A stretch of DNA of 64,000 nt from Ensifer sp. LC11 (GTDB lineage: Bacteria; Pseudomonadota; Alphaproteobacteria; Rhizobiales; Rhizobiaceae): assembly GCF_001695835.1 (NCBI RefSeq), contig NZ_MBSO01000014.1, forward strand, positions 1 through 64,000. Direction: 5' to 3'. How positions within the stretch are numbered: position 1 is the stretch's first letter; the number at the start of each line of letters is the position of its first letter. Position numbers and translations under genes: made by a program. Under the pieces are notes generated by a model. It was not told where the DNA came from, ran no database searches, and worked only from the letters and a program-made list of their open reading frames with translations. This document shows positions 1 through 8,981 of this stretch, piece by piece.

Positions 1-515
1 GCGATGCAATTCTTTCTGCGACATGACAATCAAACAAGACATGACGACTCCGAACACAGATGGCCTTGGCCACGATGCAAGTCGCTGATCTTGCTTCCCA
101 ACGCTGACCTTCGACCAGCATCCCAAGAGGCGACGACTGTCGCATCTCTAACTGGCCTATATGTCGCATTTCTAAAATGTCGCTACACACGAAGATCGCA
201 TAAGCTGAATTATGGAACTAACCGGAGCGGTACGCGGATCACTTTGGACGCCGAAACGGAGTAATCATCTGCCGCATAGGTCCGCCGCGAAACGAGGTTG
301 CACAGCACCCTTGAGCCGAGGTCGCCACGCTATTCATCAGCTTGCTCGAAAACGCTTCATTTGCAGCACCCTCGACATCATCAATCGCAGAGAATAGCGG
401 CACATAAAACACGGCGCCCGACCGCCACTCTCTATAGTTGAAGAAGTGCGAGGCCTCGCTTTAGTTCAAGCTAATTCGTGTTATAGTTGAGCGATGAGAC
501 CTGAAAGGGGCCAAA
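1..515. other. Gene-poor left edge
   Basis: No convincing gene is visible in the first 515 bases. The two short open frames here have no recognisable domain, no clear ribosome binding site and overlap each other. The only structure seen is a set of short direct repeats at 138-187, listed separately. Base composition is less GC-rich than the rest of the window, which fits an insertion scar or acquired DNA. Confidence 0.5.
138..187. repeat. Direct repeats resembling insertion-sequence end
   Basis: TGTCGCATCTCTAA at 138-151 and TGTCGCATTTCTAA at 162-175 differ at one base, and a third partial copy TGTCGCTACA lies at 178-187. Closely spaced repeats starting with TGTCGC are typical of the transposase-binding ends of IS21-family elements; this comparison is from memory. 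No transposase gene is present, so this would be an end left behind after decay or deletion. Confidence 0.35.
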
Positions 516-1535
516 ATGAGGTACGCCGCGACAATTCTCATTCCCGCAATCTTGGCAGTCATTTGTTCCCTTCCACCCACGAAGGCTCTCGCGTGGGGTG
601 AATACGGCCACCTGACGGTGTGCGACCTCGCCTATCGGAATCTGACAGACACATCAAAGGAAGAACTGAAGCGTCTGTTTCATGTAAATCAAGGCGGTAT
701 CACCGTACAAAATAGGGAGGGCGTGGAGCTGCGGCACTACACCTCTTTCAATGTCGGCTGCCTGGAAGAGGATGCCTTTCCCCGTAGACACCAGGATGAT
801 CACTTCATCAACGTAGATCGAGCGACGCAGTCGATCTCCGACGCAAATTGCCCAACCGCAGGCACGTGTATATTTGCTGGCATTCGGCGAGATCTCGGCA
901 TTCTGAAAGACACGTCGAAGCCAGACGAAGACAGAGTTTTCGCCCTCATGGCCGTCGGTCATTGGATCGGAGACGTTCATCAACCACTTCACATTTCGTT
1001 TGCCGACGATCGCGGCGGCAATTTGATCAAGGCAAGAGTGGTTGGCGATTGCGGCACTGGTGGCCTACCGGCGCCCCGCGATCTCCATGCTGTTTGGGAC
1101 AAGTGCCTACTTGAAGCCGGGATGTTCGAACGCGTACGGCAGCGCGACGATTATCGTAGCAGTTGGGGCAAACGAACAATCACTTACCGCGCAGTTGATA
1201 CATTGCTCGTCAACACGACACTAACTGAAGAAAAGACGATTGTTGGAACTGATCCGGCGCTGTGGGCAAGCGAGTCGTTCGCGATTACGTTGAAGCCGGA
1301 GGTTCTGTACTGCAAGAAAATCGGGGACGTTTGCCAATACTCGGAAACGGAACGAGAGTTGGTCGAGGGCGGACAACAGAAGCGGGTTGTAGTTGACCAG
1401 GATTACCGCCGGTTACATGCGCCAACAGCGCAGGAACGACTTCGCTATGCGGGATTTCGTTTGGCTCACCTGATCAACCTTGCGCTTGACCCAAATTACA
1501 GCGAGCCGATCCAGAACTCGACGCAGTTGCCCTAG
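516..1535 (+). CDS. S1/P1-family nuclease, secreted
   Basis: A 339-residue protein of the S1/P1 nuclease family, zinc-dependent enzymes that cut single-stranded DNA and RNA to 5'-mononucleotides. A signal peptide (residues 1-26, ending ALA) would expose Trp27 as the first mature residue, which in this family is itself a zinc ligand. Further ligand-type residues are visible: His32 in the WGxxGH start, the HWIGDVHQPLH block at 149-159 (His149, Asp153, His159) and LHxxWD at 190-195 (His191, Asp195). It is therefore expected in the periplasm or outside the cell. The start is supported by AAAGGGG just upstream. The gene looks less GC-rich than its neighbours and lies beside the repeats at 138-187, so lateral transfer is likely. 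It has no operon partner. A role in nucleic-acid scavenging is an inference. Confidence 0.88.
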   Translation: MRYAATILIPAILAVICSLPPTKALAWGEYGHLTVCDLAYRNLTDTSKEELKRLFHVNQGGITVQNREGVELRHYTSFNVGCLEEDAFPRRHQDDHFINVDRATQSISDANCPTAGTCIFAGIRRDLGILKDTSKPDEDRVFALMAVGHWIGDVHQPLHISFADDRGGNLIKARVVGDCGTGGLPAPRDLHAVWDKCLLEAGMFERVRQRDDYRSSWGKRTITYRAVDTLLVNTTLTEEKTIVGTDPALWASESFAITLKPEVLYCKKIGDVCQYSETERELVEGGQQKRVVVDQDYRRLHAPTAQERLRYAGFRLAHLINLALDPNYSEPIQNSTQLP

Positions 1536-1694
1536 AGGCAGCCGAGGGCCAGCATCGATCCGGTCAGGTGCCTTTTTGGACCGGGACAATGGGGTTGGAG
1601 CGATATGGTTTCTGTTCCTGCAAGCGTTTGCTGTCTCGAAGGCGAGACTGCCTCGCGGTGACGTCCCGCGTGCTTTGAAATCGCTTGTCAGGTC

Positions 1695-2882
1695 TCACGA
1701 CTGCGCGGCTTCGGGCACGATTTCGGGCATCCTCGGGAGCAGCAGCAATAGTGCCACTGACAGGAAATGGATCACGCTCACCACGGCTGCGAGCGCCGGC
1801 AGCCCGATGGTGATGATCGGCGCAGCAATCACGGTTCCAAGCGTCGTCGTCATGAAGATGAAAAAGACGATCAGTGCGGAGCCGCGTGCATTGTTGGCGC
1901 CGGAAGCAACGATGCCGCGATAGAAGCCGATCGGGCCGCGCAAGCCCAGTCCGATGGCCATGGGCGTGAAGAGCAAGGGAAGCATCGTGGTGTTCGTGCC
2001 GCCAAGCAGGCCATAGACGAGCAGAGCGAGCGCACTGAGAGCCGCGATCGCGGTACCGAACAGGATGACCGGCTCAGCCCCAAAGCGTTCAGCAATCCGC
2101 GCGGTGAGATTGGCCGCGACAATGAAGCCGGCAATGTTGATGATCTGCATGATGATGAAGTCATGGAGCGAACCACCCATGGTCGCGACGATGATGGTTG
2201 GGGCGCCGAAGACGAAAGTGAGGAGCCCGCCAAGCGTCATCGCCTGGCTCAGCGCATAGCGCATGAATATACGATCCTTCAGCAATTGCGCGTAGTTGCC
2301 GCGAGCCTTGCCAGACTTTTCCTCGCGAGGGAGCCCGAACAGAAGGATGAGAATGGCGGCGATCGCCGTCAGAGCGGCAAGCAGCTCGAACGAAGAACGC
2401 CATCCGAAATGCGCAAGCAGCGCCACACCCAAGATGGGCGCCAATGCGGGGACCAGCGATTCCACACTGCCGAGGAAACCGACGGCACGGACCGCCGCGC
2501 GGTCGCTGAACAACTGCCTGATAAGACCGGGGCCGAAGACCGGGGCCGCGGCCGACGCCACGCCCTGAACGAACCGTAGCGCAATGAGCGCAGCTATGCT
2601 GGGCGCAAAAGCGCAAGCGAACGAAGCGATGGCGAAGGCGGCGAGCGAGGACACCAGCAGGGTTTTGCGCTCGAAATGATCTGCCAGTCGCCCGAACAGG
2701 AGCAGGCCGAAACCGCTGCCGCAGACATAGGCGGCAAGGACCAGCTGCACTGTCGCTTCGTTGCTGGCGAAGACTTCAGGCAGTTGTGGTACGGCCGGCA
2801 ATATGAGGTTTGTTCCGGCCAGCGAGAGTGCTGCACAAAGGATGAGAAGCGAGAAGGCAATGGCGCGGCGCGACGTTGTCAT
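1695..2882 (-). CDS. MFS drug-type efflux transporter (Bcr/CflA-like)
   Basis: A 395-residue major facilitator with about twelve hydrophobic segments. The N-terminal half carries the MFS loop motif in the form GRLADHFERKTLL, and the overall pattern (NLILPAVPQLPEVF after the first helix, GPGLIRQLF after helix 5) matches the Bcr/CflA drug-resistance subgroup. It would sit in the inner membrane and export small molecules with proton exchange; the substrate cannot be read from sequence. I chose the Met at 2882 (MTTSRRAIAF, leading into the first helix). The frame stays open to an earlier Met at 2972, but that extension is hydrophilic and unlike the family. The XRE regulator at 3043-3612 is upstream on the same strand and may control it. 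Confidence 0.8.
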   Translation of the reverse strand: MTTSRRAIAFSLLILCAALSLAGTNLILPAVPQLPEVFASNEATVQLVLAAYVCGSGFGLLLFGRLADHFERKTLLVSSLAAFAIASFACAFAPSIAALIALRFVQGVASAAAPVFGPGLIRQLFSDRAAVRAVGFLGSVESLVPALAPILGVALLAHFGWRSSFELLAALTAIAAILILLFGLPREEKSGKARGNYAQLLKDRIFMRYALSQAMTLGGLLTFVFGAPTIIVATMGGSLHDFIIMQIINIAGFIVAANLTARIAERFGAEPVILFGTAIAALSALALLVYGLLGGTNTTMLPLLFTPMAIGLGLRGPIGFYRGIVASGANNARGSALIVFFIFMTTTLGTVIAAPIITIGLPALAAVVSVIHFLSVALLLLLPRMPEIVPEAAQS

Positions 2883-3042
2883 GTTGGAAGAACTCTTGGC
2901 GGTGATCCTTGACCCGATTTGGTGGATGGCGGCCGCGGTCTGTCCGTCCGTCAATTGCCGTCCGGCGTGCATGAAAAACTGATGGTCGCGGAGATGCTAG
3001 CAAGCGCGTCCTTGCCTGGGCAACGAATGAAATATTCGCGCT

Positions 3043-3612
3043 TCACAAGGCTTCGACGGCGGAGACCAGCCGACCGATGCGTCCGCCGGAAATCCCGATT
3101 CTTTCCCATCGAACAATACCTGGAGGGATCGGCATCTCGGGATCGTCACTGCCACTGGTCGGAAACTGAACAGACCCCGATGCGACCTCGTCGAACCAGC
3201 CGAGTTCCAGCAACTGCAACTCGCTCTCGATGATTTCCGGTGTTGCATATCGCCACAAGGAGACGCCACGAACAGATGCCGCAGAGACGCGCCACTGCGC
3301 TTGCCTCGCCGGCGATGCCGAAAGGAGCGCGTGAGTATCGTCACAGACAAGATGGACTGGAAACGGCGCGTGCTCGATGAGGTGGCGGAGCGTATCGTCG
3401 ATGCCGACATTTTCATGCCGCGCAAGCAACATTTCAACCCGGGCCCGGGTTTCAGCCGAGGGCTCGTGCAGCCCGGCCTCCCACCGGGACAGAAGGCCCT
3501 GCGAGACCCCGAGATCCGCCGCCAGCGTTTCCTGCTTGATCTGCCTTAATCTGCGGAAGCGGCGAAGCCTGCGCCCCAAGGGCAATGCGGGAGGTTTCAA
3601 AGCGGGCGCCAT
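3043..3612 (-). CDS. XRE-family helix-turn-helix regulator
   Basis: A 189-residue protein with a Cro/C1-type helix-turn-helix at about residues 13-66; the sequence LAADLGVSQGLLSRWEAG is the characteristic recognition segment. The remaining about 120 residues have no domain I recognise; they include many Trp and acidic residues and might sense a ligand. The start has GAGAGAAC upstream. It lies 160 bases upstream of the MFS exporter on the same strand, so local control of efflux is plausible but unproven. Confidence 0.75.
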   Translation of the reverse strand: MAPALKPPALPLGRRLRRFRRLRQIKQETLAADLGVSQGLLSRWEAGLHEPSAETRARVEMLLARHENVGIDDTLRHLIEHAPFPVHLVCDDTHALLSASPARQAQWRVSAASVRGVSLWRYATPEIIESELQLLELGWFDEVASGSVQFPTSGSDDPEMPIPPGIVRWERIGISGGRIGRLVSAVEAL

Positions 3613-3760
3613 AACGTTCTCTCGACGATTGCTTCTCCCGCTTTAGATAGCAGAGGCGCACAGCGTCCCGTCAACACGTCTCTCGGTGTTTTTTGGCTGG
3701 CCCGCACTGGCAGCCGGTGGCGTCAGGTGCGTGTCCGTGACGAGGCGGGCGTCGGCAGCT

Positions 3761-4726
3761 TCACAGCCAGCCAGCCTTCCTGAACCGGTAGAACAGAAGT
3801 GAGCAGAGTATCGCGATGGTACCGAGAACTGCGAAATAGCCGTAGTGCGTTTTCAGCTCAGGCATGTTCTCGAAGTTCATTCCGTAGATCCCGGCAATTG
3901 CCGTCGGCACCGCAAGAATGGCGGCCCAGGCTGCCAGTTGCCGGGTGATGGTCCCCTGCCGTTGCTGCTCCAAGAGATTGCTTGCCTCGAAGACAGAGGT
4001 GATGACGTCTCGCAGACCACCAACGGTGCCTTCGACGCGTCTTACATGGTCGAGCACATCGCGGAAATAGGGTTTGGCGTGATCGTCGATGCACGGCAGG
4101 TCCAGGTTTGAGAGCTTGCTTGCAACTTCCGACATCGGCCCGAGAATGCGTTGAAACAGGATCACCTGTCGTCTCAGGCGAAAGATGCGCCGGATTTCCT
4201 CCCGTTCGAGAAACGCGACCAGCATGTGCTTTTCCATCGCCAGCACCTTGTCTTCGATCGTCTGAACGATCGGCAGATAGCCGTCGACGACGAAGTCGAT
4301 GATTGCGTGCAGCACATAATCGGTCCCCTTCTGCAACAATTGCGGCGACGCCTCCAGTTGCGCGCGCAGATCGCTGTGGGCACGGGCGGAGCCCTGCCGG
4401 ACGGAAATGATGTGATGGCGCCCGACGAACAGCGCGGTCTGACCGTAGGCGATCTTGTCACCTTCGAGATGCGCCGTTTTGGCGATCACGAACAGTTGCT
4501 CGCCGTAGATCTCCACCTTCGCCAGCTGTTGCGTGCTGAGCGCGTCTTCGACGGCGAGCTGATGAAGCCCGAACCTCTTTTGCAGTGTCGCCATTTCTTC
4601 GGCGGTCGGAGCGTGCAGGCCGATCCATGCGAATTCGTTGTCGGCCAAGGGTCTGGGCGTTGAGGAAATTGGCAGTTCCTCTAAGCGTTTTCCATCCCGA
4701 TACAGGAACGAGGCGACGACTGGCAT
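3761..4726 (-). CDS. corA: CorA-family magnesium/divalent cation transporter
   Basis: A 321-residue CorA-type channel, close to the usual length of about 316. It has a long cytoplasmic N-terminal domain and two C-terminal membrane segments. The signature GMN is present in IYGMNFENMPEL immediately after the first membrane segment, which identifies the family and forms the selectivity loop. The protein acts as an inner-membrane pentamer importing Mg2+, sometimes Co2+ or Ni2+. I chose the Met at 4726 (MPVVASFLYRDG) because GAGAGAAAG precedes it; the frame extends further upstream to 4843 with an unlike-family extension. It is flanked by unrelated genes and probably monocistronic. Confidence 0.9.
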   Translation of the reverse strand: MPVVASFLYRDGKRLEELPISSTPRPLADNEFAWIGLHAPTAEEMATLQKRFGLHQLAVEDALSTQQLAKVEIYGEQLFVIAKTAHLEGDKIAYGQTALFVGRHHIISVRQGSARAHSDLRAQLEASPQLLQKGTDYVLHAIIDFVVDGYLPIVQTIEDKVLAMEKHMLVAFLEREEIRRIFRLRRQVILFQRILGPMSEVASKLSNLDLPCIDDHAKPYFRDVLDHVRRVEGTVGGLRDVITSVFEASNLLEQQRQGTITRQLAAWAAILAVPTAIAGIYGMNFENMPELKTHYGYFAVLGTIAILCSLLFYRFRKAGWL

Positions 4727-4931
4727 GGGTTCTTTCTCTCGGTCGGGCGGGCACGGTTGCCGGGTGGCATTGAGATCTGCCTGCGTTTGCAGAGCTTGGC
4801 GCAGCCTCCCGTCGGCGTTGAGCAAACAGGCGGCGACAAGCAACTAACACAACGGAACTCAGGACGAAAAGCCGCTCGTCGCAATATCCGCCAGTTGCCA
4901 GCCAGCGCGAATTCAATGCGCCGATAGCGCG

Positions 4932-5225
4932 CTAAAAGATATTGCTGGCCCAATCTTCGTGTCCGTGACGAACTCGGACAATGAAAATGTCGTCGCCGGG
5001 CTCGATCCGGTAGACGACGAGATGCGCCTTGAAGGGATGGATGCGCATTGGCGGAGACAGTTCGTGGCGTTCGCGTGCCATGCGCGGGTTTGCGGCAATG
5101 AGGGCGAAGATGCCGAAAAGCTCGTCATGATAGTGACGAGCCTGCGCAGGCCCAAAAAGGCGTATGCCTTGTTCGGCGATGGCGATAATGTCTTCTTCTG
5201 CTGCGCGTGACAGGATGAATCCCAT
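4932..5225 (-). CDS. parE: ParE/RelE-superfamily toxin
   Basis: A 97-residue toxin. The start FILSRAAEEDIIAI and the end GDDIFIVRVRHGHEDW match the ParE branch of the RelE/ParE superfamily, whose characterised members poison DNA gyrase. The start codon overlaps the antitoxin stop by one base (TAATG), giving tight translational coupling. It would be held inactive by the ParD product and released when the antitoxin is degraded. Length and the final VRxxH element are intact, so the toxin looks functional. Confidence 0.88.
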   Translation of the reverse strand: MGFILSRAAEEDIIAIAEQGIRLFGPAQARHYHDELFGIFALIAANPRMARERHELSPPMRIHPFKAHLVVYRIEPGDDIFIVRVRHGHEDWASNIF

Positions 5226-5479
5226 TATCCACGATCACGCGGCGTTCCGGCGCGATTGAGAGCCGCCGAAAACAGCTCGTCCTTGGAACGGCTCCCAGGG
5301 CCACTTTTCAGTCCGTCGTCGACAAAACGCTGCATGACGGCAATCTTGTCGTTCCGCTCCTGATCCCTGCGGATGAGATCGCGCACATAGTCGCTGGCGT
5401 TCGCATAGCGACCTGTCCGTGTCTGCGCTTCCACCCAATCCTTCATCGGGTCGGGCAAGGATACATTCATCGTCGCCAT
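5225..5479 (-). CDS. parD: ParD-type antitoxin
   Basis: An 84-residue antitoxin. The N-terminal MNVSLPDPMKDWVEAQ begins a ribbon-helix-helix DNA-binding fold, followed by GRYANASDYVRDLIRRDQ, the ParD family pattern. The C-terminal half would wrap and neutralise ParE. The open frame extends upstream to 5998, but the Met at 5479 has a good GGAGG ribosome binding site and gives the normal family length. ParD proteins usually repress their own operon; a matching inverted repeat is found at 5516-5542. Confidence 0.9.
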   Translation of the reverse strand: MATMNVSLPDPMKDWVEAQTRTGRYANASDYVRDLIRRDQERNDKIAVMQRFVDDGLKSGPGSRSKDELFSAALNRAGTPRDRG

Positions 5480-5515
5480 ATCAGCCTCCGTTTCCATCGC
5501 TGAGAATGACATAAT

Positions 5516-5542
5516 TTGGCAAAGATTGTCAAGGTTTGCCAA
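5516..5542. promoter_or_regulatory. Inverted repeat upstream of parDE, probable operator
   Basis: TTGGCAAA at 5516-5523 and TTTGCCAA at 5535-5542 form a perfect 8-base inverted repeat with an 11-base spacer, starting 37 bases upstream of the parD start. Autoregulatory ParD or ParDE operators are typically palindromes in this position. Assignment to ParD is inference. Confidence 0.5.
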
Positions 5543-5837
5543 GGTATTGTATGCGCACTGGAGCCGGCAGAACCGCATCGTCACCGTAGTATGCGGCGAA
5601 GACGGCAGTATTGCCGCTCCCTGCGATGCAACCGATTGCGGTTGCGGGGTCGCAGCAGACAACTGTGGATCATTCTCGGCGAGCTGAAAGGGCGAAAAAA
5701 CGGCGATTTTGGCACGTTTTCGCGGTTGGAAAGCAAAATTTAACCATACTTGTCCATCTTTTCTCAATCCGTCGTCAAGAAGGGGACAATCCGGAAGTCG
5801 CGCAGAGGTGGTCGCTCGTCGGCCCGAAGGTCTTTGC
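5543..5837. other. Divergent intergenic region
   Basis: This stretch separates parDE (minus strand) from the DUF2778 gene (plus strand). The frame of the downstream gene stays open back to about 5709, so part of it could be coding if a more upstream start is used. Apart from the parDE palindrome at its left edge I see no repeat or terminator. Confidence 0.4.
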
Positions 5838-7202
5838 GTGGTTTGCTGGCTTGATTTTGCGTTGTTGAGTAAGATCGCTCGTTCACAGTTTTTGCACCGT
5901 CTGTTGCGCCCATTGCTGATCACTTGCTGCGGCACCGCCCTTGCCGGCACGGCTGCGTGGTCGATGGTCGGCATGCTCGCGATGGGCAGTTCCCACACGC
6001 ACGGTTCCGGTTACCTGCTGCCCAAGCCGCAGCTATACCTGACGGAGCGGGCAAAGGAGCGTCCGTGGGAAAAGCATGCGCGGGTTATCCCGGCGCAGAA
6101 GCTGGTCGCCACTGCGTCGCAGCCCGCAGTCTTCGCAAGCCTTTCTGCCAGCGAAGCAAAATCCGGTCGTAGTTATGTGCTTCCAGGAGAAGCCGAGCTG
6201 AGCGCGGCGCGCTTCGACGCGCTGGCGAAGCAGGCCGGCCTGACGCCCGAGCTGCTCGTCACCCGTTTCAAACACACCGCTGCTGCCAAGTCGCTTCAGA
6301 TCGCAGCAAGGGCCGAAGTTCCTGCGCCGGAACGCTTCGGACCGCCGATTGGTGGCGAGACCGACAAACCTCTCACCCAGCTTGCCTATGCCACCCCTGC
6401 CCAGAGCGGAGCGACGGGCGCTGCATTCTCGGCTGTGCTGACTGAACCGCTCGAGGATGATCTTGCGGCATCGCCGGAGCCCGACGTCGACGATGAGGCC
6501 GCTGCATTGCCGGACTATGAGGCTACGCCGTCTTCCGGCCCCTTGCCGCAAATCCGTCCGCGTGATGAACAAGCTCGGAAGCCAGAGGTCGAGGCGGAAA
6601 AGCCGGCAGAGGACGCTGCGGCAGCAAAGGTCGAGGAGGCCGGCACGGCCAACGAGCGCGAAGCGCAGAAACAGAAGAAGGTCGCCTATGCGCGCCCGGA
6701 CGATCCGACGAAGAGCAGCTCGGGTACCGGTTTCGGCCAGGCGCTGCGCAATGTGTTCGGCGGTGGCGCTAAGGCGGGAAATGGCGTTGCCGTTTACGAT
6801 ATCACCGCGGCAAAGGTCTATATGCCCGACGGCACCGTGCTTGAGGCGCATTCCGGCATCGGAAAAATGGCCGACAATCCGCGTTATGCGAACGTCAAAA
6901 TGACCGGACCAACCCCACCGCACACCTATAATCTGAGGATGCGCGAAACGCGCTTCCACGGGGTCGAGGCGATCCGCATGTTGCCGATCGATGGCAAGAA
7001 CAAGCACGGTCGCGACGGGTTCCTCACCCACAGCTACCTGCTGCGCGGCGGCCGGGCGGAATCGCACGGCTGCGTCGCCTTCAAGGATTACCCGCGTTTC
7101 CTCACCGCTTTTAAACAGGGCAAGGTCAAGCAGATCGTCGTGGTGCCGAGCGGCGGACGCGCTGCCGGTACGCGCATCGCGTCGAACGGCAGGAGCAGCT
7201 GA
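5838..7202 (+). CDS. Membrane-anchored DUF2778 (Tlde1/L,D-transpeptidase-like) protein
   Basis: A protein of about 454 residues. After a short N-terminus comes one membrane segment (LLRPLLITCCGTALAG onward). It is followed by a long low-complexity, Ala/Glu/Pro-rich region with DEQARKPEVEAEKPAEDA, probably a periplasmic spacer. The C-terminal 150 residues form a DUF2778/Tlde1-type domain with the catalytic signature RAESHGCVAF, where the Cys and preceding His match L,D-transpeptidase chemistry on peptidoglycan. It should act in the periplasm on cell-wall peptides. The start is uncertain: GTG at 5838 has AAGG upstream, TTG codons at 5862 and 5865 are possible, and the frame is open to 5709. It stands alone and no immunity gene is evident, so a housekeeping cell-wall role is more likely than a toxin role. 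Confidence 0.75.
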   Translation: MVCWLDFALLSKIARSQFLHRLLRPLLITCCGTALAGTAAWSMVGMLAMGSSHTHGSGYLLPKPQLYLTERAKERPWEKHARVIPAQKLVATASQPAVFASLSASEAKSGRSYVLPGEAELSAARFDALAKQAGLTPELLVTRFKHTAAAKSLQIAARAEVPAPERFGPPIGGETDKPLTQLAYATPAQSGATGAAFSAVLTEPLEDDLAASPEPDVDDEAAALPDYEATPSSGPLPQIRPRDEQARKPEVEAEKPAEDAAAAKVEEAGTANEREAQKQKKVAYARPDDPTKSSSGTGFGQALRNVFGGGAKAGNGVAVYDITAAKVYMPDGTVLEAHSGIGKMADNPRYANVKMTGPTPPHTYNLRMRETRFHGVEAIRMLPIDGKNKHGRDGFLTHSYLLRGGRAESHGCVAFKDYPRFLTAFKQGKVKQIVVVPSGGRAAGTRIASNGRSS

Positions 7203-7291
7203 CAAGGCCCGCTGCTCTTCCTTGCTGCGGGCGACGACCTATGTTGAGATCTCGACTTCACGGCGAATGCGAAGAGGATCGGGAGCCCGTC

Positions 7292-7558
7292 ATGTGCCGA
7301 AACATAAAGCCGCTGTTCAACTTCGAACCACCAGCGACCGACGATGAGATCCGCGACGCGGCGCTGCAATTCGTGCGCAAGCTGAGCGGAGCGACCAAAC
7401 CATCCAAGCGCAATGAGGCGGCCTTCGAGCACGCCGTCGATTCCATCGCGGCATGCGCCCGCGAGCTTATTGATGCCCTTGAGACGTCGCAGCCCCCGCG
7501 CAACCGGGAAGAAGAGGCCGCCAAGGCGCGCGCAAGATCCGCGCTTCGTTTTGCCTGA
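7292..7558 (+). CDS. DUF2277 family small protein
   Basis: An 88-residue protein beginning MCRNIKPLFNFEPPATDDEI, the near-invariant start of DUF2277 proteins, a family of unknown function common in proteobacteria and actinobacteria. An internal LDGLVAPL-like element of other members is not evident, but the helix-rich middle (IRDAALQFVRKLSGATKPS) is well conserved. The Met at 7292 is chosen over one at 7241 because family members start exactly there. No operon partner is obvious. The function is unknown. Confidence 0.85.
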   Translation: MCRNIKPLFNFEPPATDDEIRDAALQFVRKLSGATKPSKRNEAAFEHAVDSIAACARELIDALETSQPPRNREEEAAKARARSALRFA

Positions 7559-7705
7559 TGCGAACGCGACAGGCCTGTTTCCGTGCTCCCAGCCTATGTG
7601 CTGCTGGCGCCGGCAGGCTATTCATAGGCTCTCGAGCGCAATGAATTCATGGGATCGTCGCCCTGATCGATGCCGTTGACCTCCGTCAACGGCGGGACCA
7701 ATCGG

Positions 7706-8332
7706 TCATTTCCGCCGTACGTCGAGACCCAGGGCCTCAGCGATGACGATGGTCTGATCGATCGTGATGATCGCCTCCTTGAGGCGGACGTTTTCCGGAT
7801 CGATCGCGCTGAGGTCGCTCCCCCGCAGATCGCAGGCCGTGAAGTCTGCCCCATGCAGCCAGGCGCCGGAAAGATCGACGTCCCTCAGCGAGCCGCCCTT
7901 CAAGGATGCGCCGGTAAGATCCGCTTCCCGCAGGCGGGCTTCCTTGAAGGATGCACGGCCGAGAGCAGCGCCGGGCAAGCCGGTAAAGGACCAGTCACCG
8001 CCCGTAACCTGCATCTGGTCGAAGTCGCAGGCATCGAACATGCTGCCGACGAACTTGCACTCCAAGAAGCGGCTATCGAAGAACTTGCAGGCGACGAAGG
8101 TACAATTCACAAAGGCGCTTGCCTGATGCGACGAGGCGTTGAAGCGGGCCCGTCGGAAGGTGCACTCGTGGAAAACCACGCCGACGGTCTGTGCCTCGGT
8201 CAGGTCGAGGTCGACAAACAGCGTGTTCTGATGACGCTCGCGCTCGATCTGCCGGCCATACCAGTCGGCGCCGGCAATCGTGACTTCGGTTTTCGGTGCC
8301 GCTTCGCCGTATCGTCGTTCAGCCATCGTCAT
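7706..8332 (-). CDS. Pentapeptide-repeat protein
   Basis: A 208-residue protein made largely of pentapeptide repeats of the A(D/N)LXX type, clear in ADLTGASLKGGSLRDVDLSG and again in ADFTACDLRGSDLS; the N-terminal half has the related F-rich form (TFRRARFN, CKFFDSRFLECKF). Such repeats fold into a right-handed quadrilateral beta-helix. Length and organisation resemble Qnr/MfpA proteins (about 185-218 residues), which mimic DNA and protect gyrase from quinolones, but many pentapeptide proteins have other or unknown jobs. No neighbour suggests a function. Confidence 0.85.
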   Translation of the reverse strand: MTMAERRYGEAAPKTEVTIAGADWYGRQIERERHQNTLFVDLDLTEAQTVGVVFHECTFRRARFNASSHQASAFVNCTFVACKFFDSRFLECKFVGSMFDACDFDQMQVTGGDWSFTGLPGAALGRASFKEARLREADLTGASLKGGSLRDVDLSGAWLHGADFTACDLRGSDLSAIDPENVRLKEAIITIDQTIVIAEALGLDVRRK

Positions 8333-8399
8333 CCCTTAGGCACGCGCACGCACTGCGGACGCGTGCTGTTTCTTTATCCGGCCAGCATTTCTAACTTCG

Positions 8400-8981
8400 T
8401 CATGATCGGCAATGCGAAAAGAGCAGGATGCCGGAACTCTCCGCAATCTGCGATCGGGGCGATCGTCTTGAACTTTCGGCGCGTGGGCGGGCGGCGATTG
8501 CGCCACCCGGAGAAACCAGCGCTATTCCACCAGCCGGACGTCGCCTGCTCTGGCAAAACCGTTGGGGACGAAACCTCCCCTCCTGCCGTCGGTTTCTTGA
8601 AGTACGCCGTTCCCGACACATAGAGGTTCAAGACCTTGGCGATCAGCGCCGCCGTGGACAGCAATGTGCGACGCTGAGAACTTACCCTGGTTTTCCATGT
8701 AGAAAGCACGCTGCGTATGCGACGAGTTCACCTGGAATCCGCATTCATTGGTCACGGAATTTGAGTTCACGATCTTGAGTGCGTCGGACCTGCTGGGGTC
8801 GAGGATCAGGACGCAGGCGGTGCCGCCGGACGTTCAGTGCGGCGGCGAAATCGATCGCGACACCGGCGGCAGCAATGAGCGGGATTGTGATCAGCGCTGC
8901 CAGCAGGCCGAAATTGCCGGACTGGCAATGCAGCAGCGCCGAGGCACTGCGTACGAACGGGAGCAGGTTCAGGATGGTCAT
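8400..8981 (-). pseudogene. Decayed TadG-like Flp pilus assembly gene
   Basis: Read on the minus strand, the first frame starts at 8981 and encodes FGLLAALITIPLIAAAGVAIDFAAALNVRR, the classic N-terminal membrane anchor of TadG/TadE-like pilus proteins. Directly after this the matching sequence continues in another frame with CVLILDPSRSDALKIVNSNS, a motif that normally lies much further into the protein. The intervening part appears deleted and the reading frame is lost. A third frame continues around 8700 with AALIAKVLNLYVSGTAYF. At least two frame breaks plus the internal deletion make this a remnant. No other tad genes are in the window. Confidence 0.65.

Noticed and set aside
4-397. Two overlapping short plus-strand frames at the left edge
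   Set aside because: No ribosome binding site, no recognisable domain, overlap with each other and with the insertion-sequence-like repeats.
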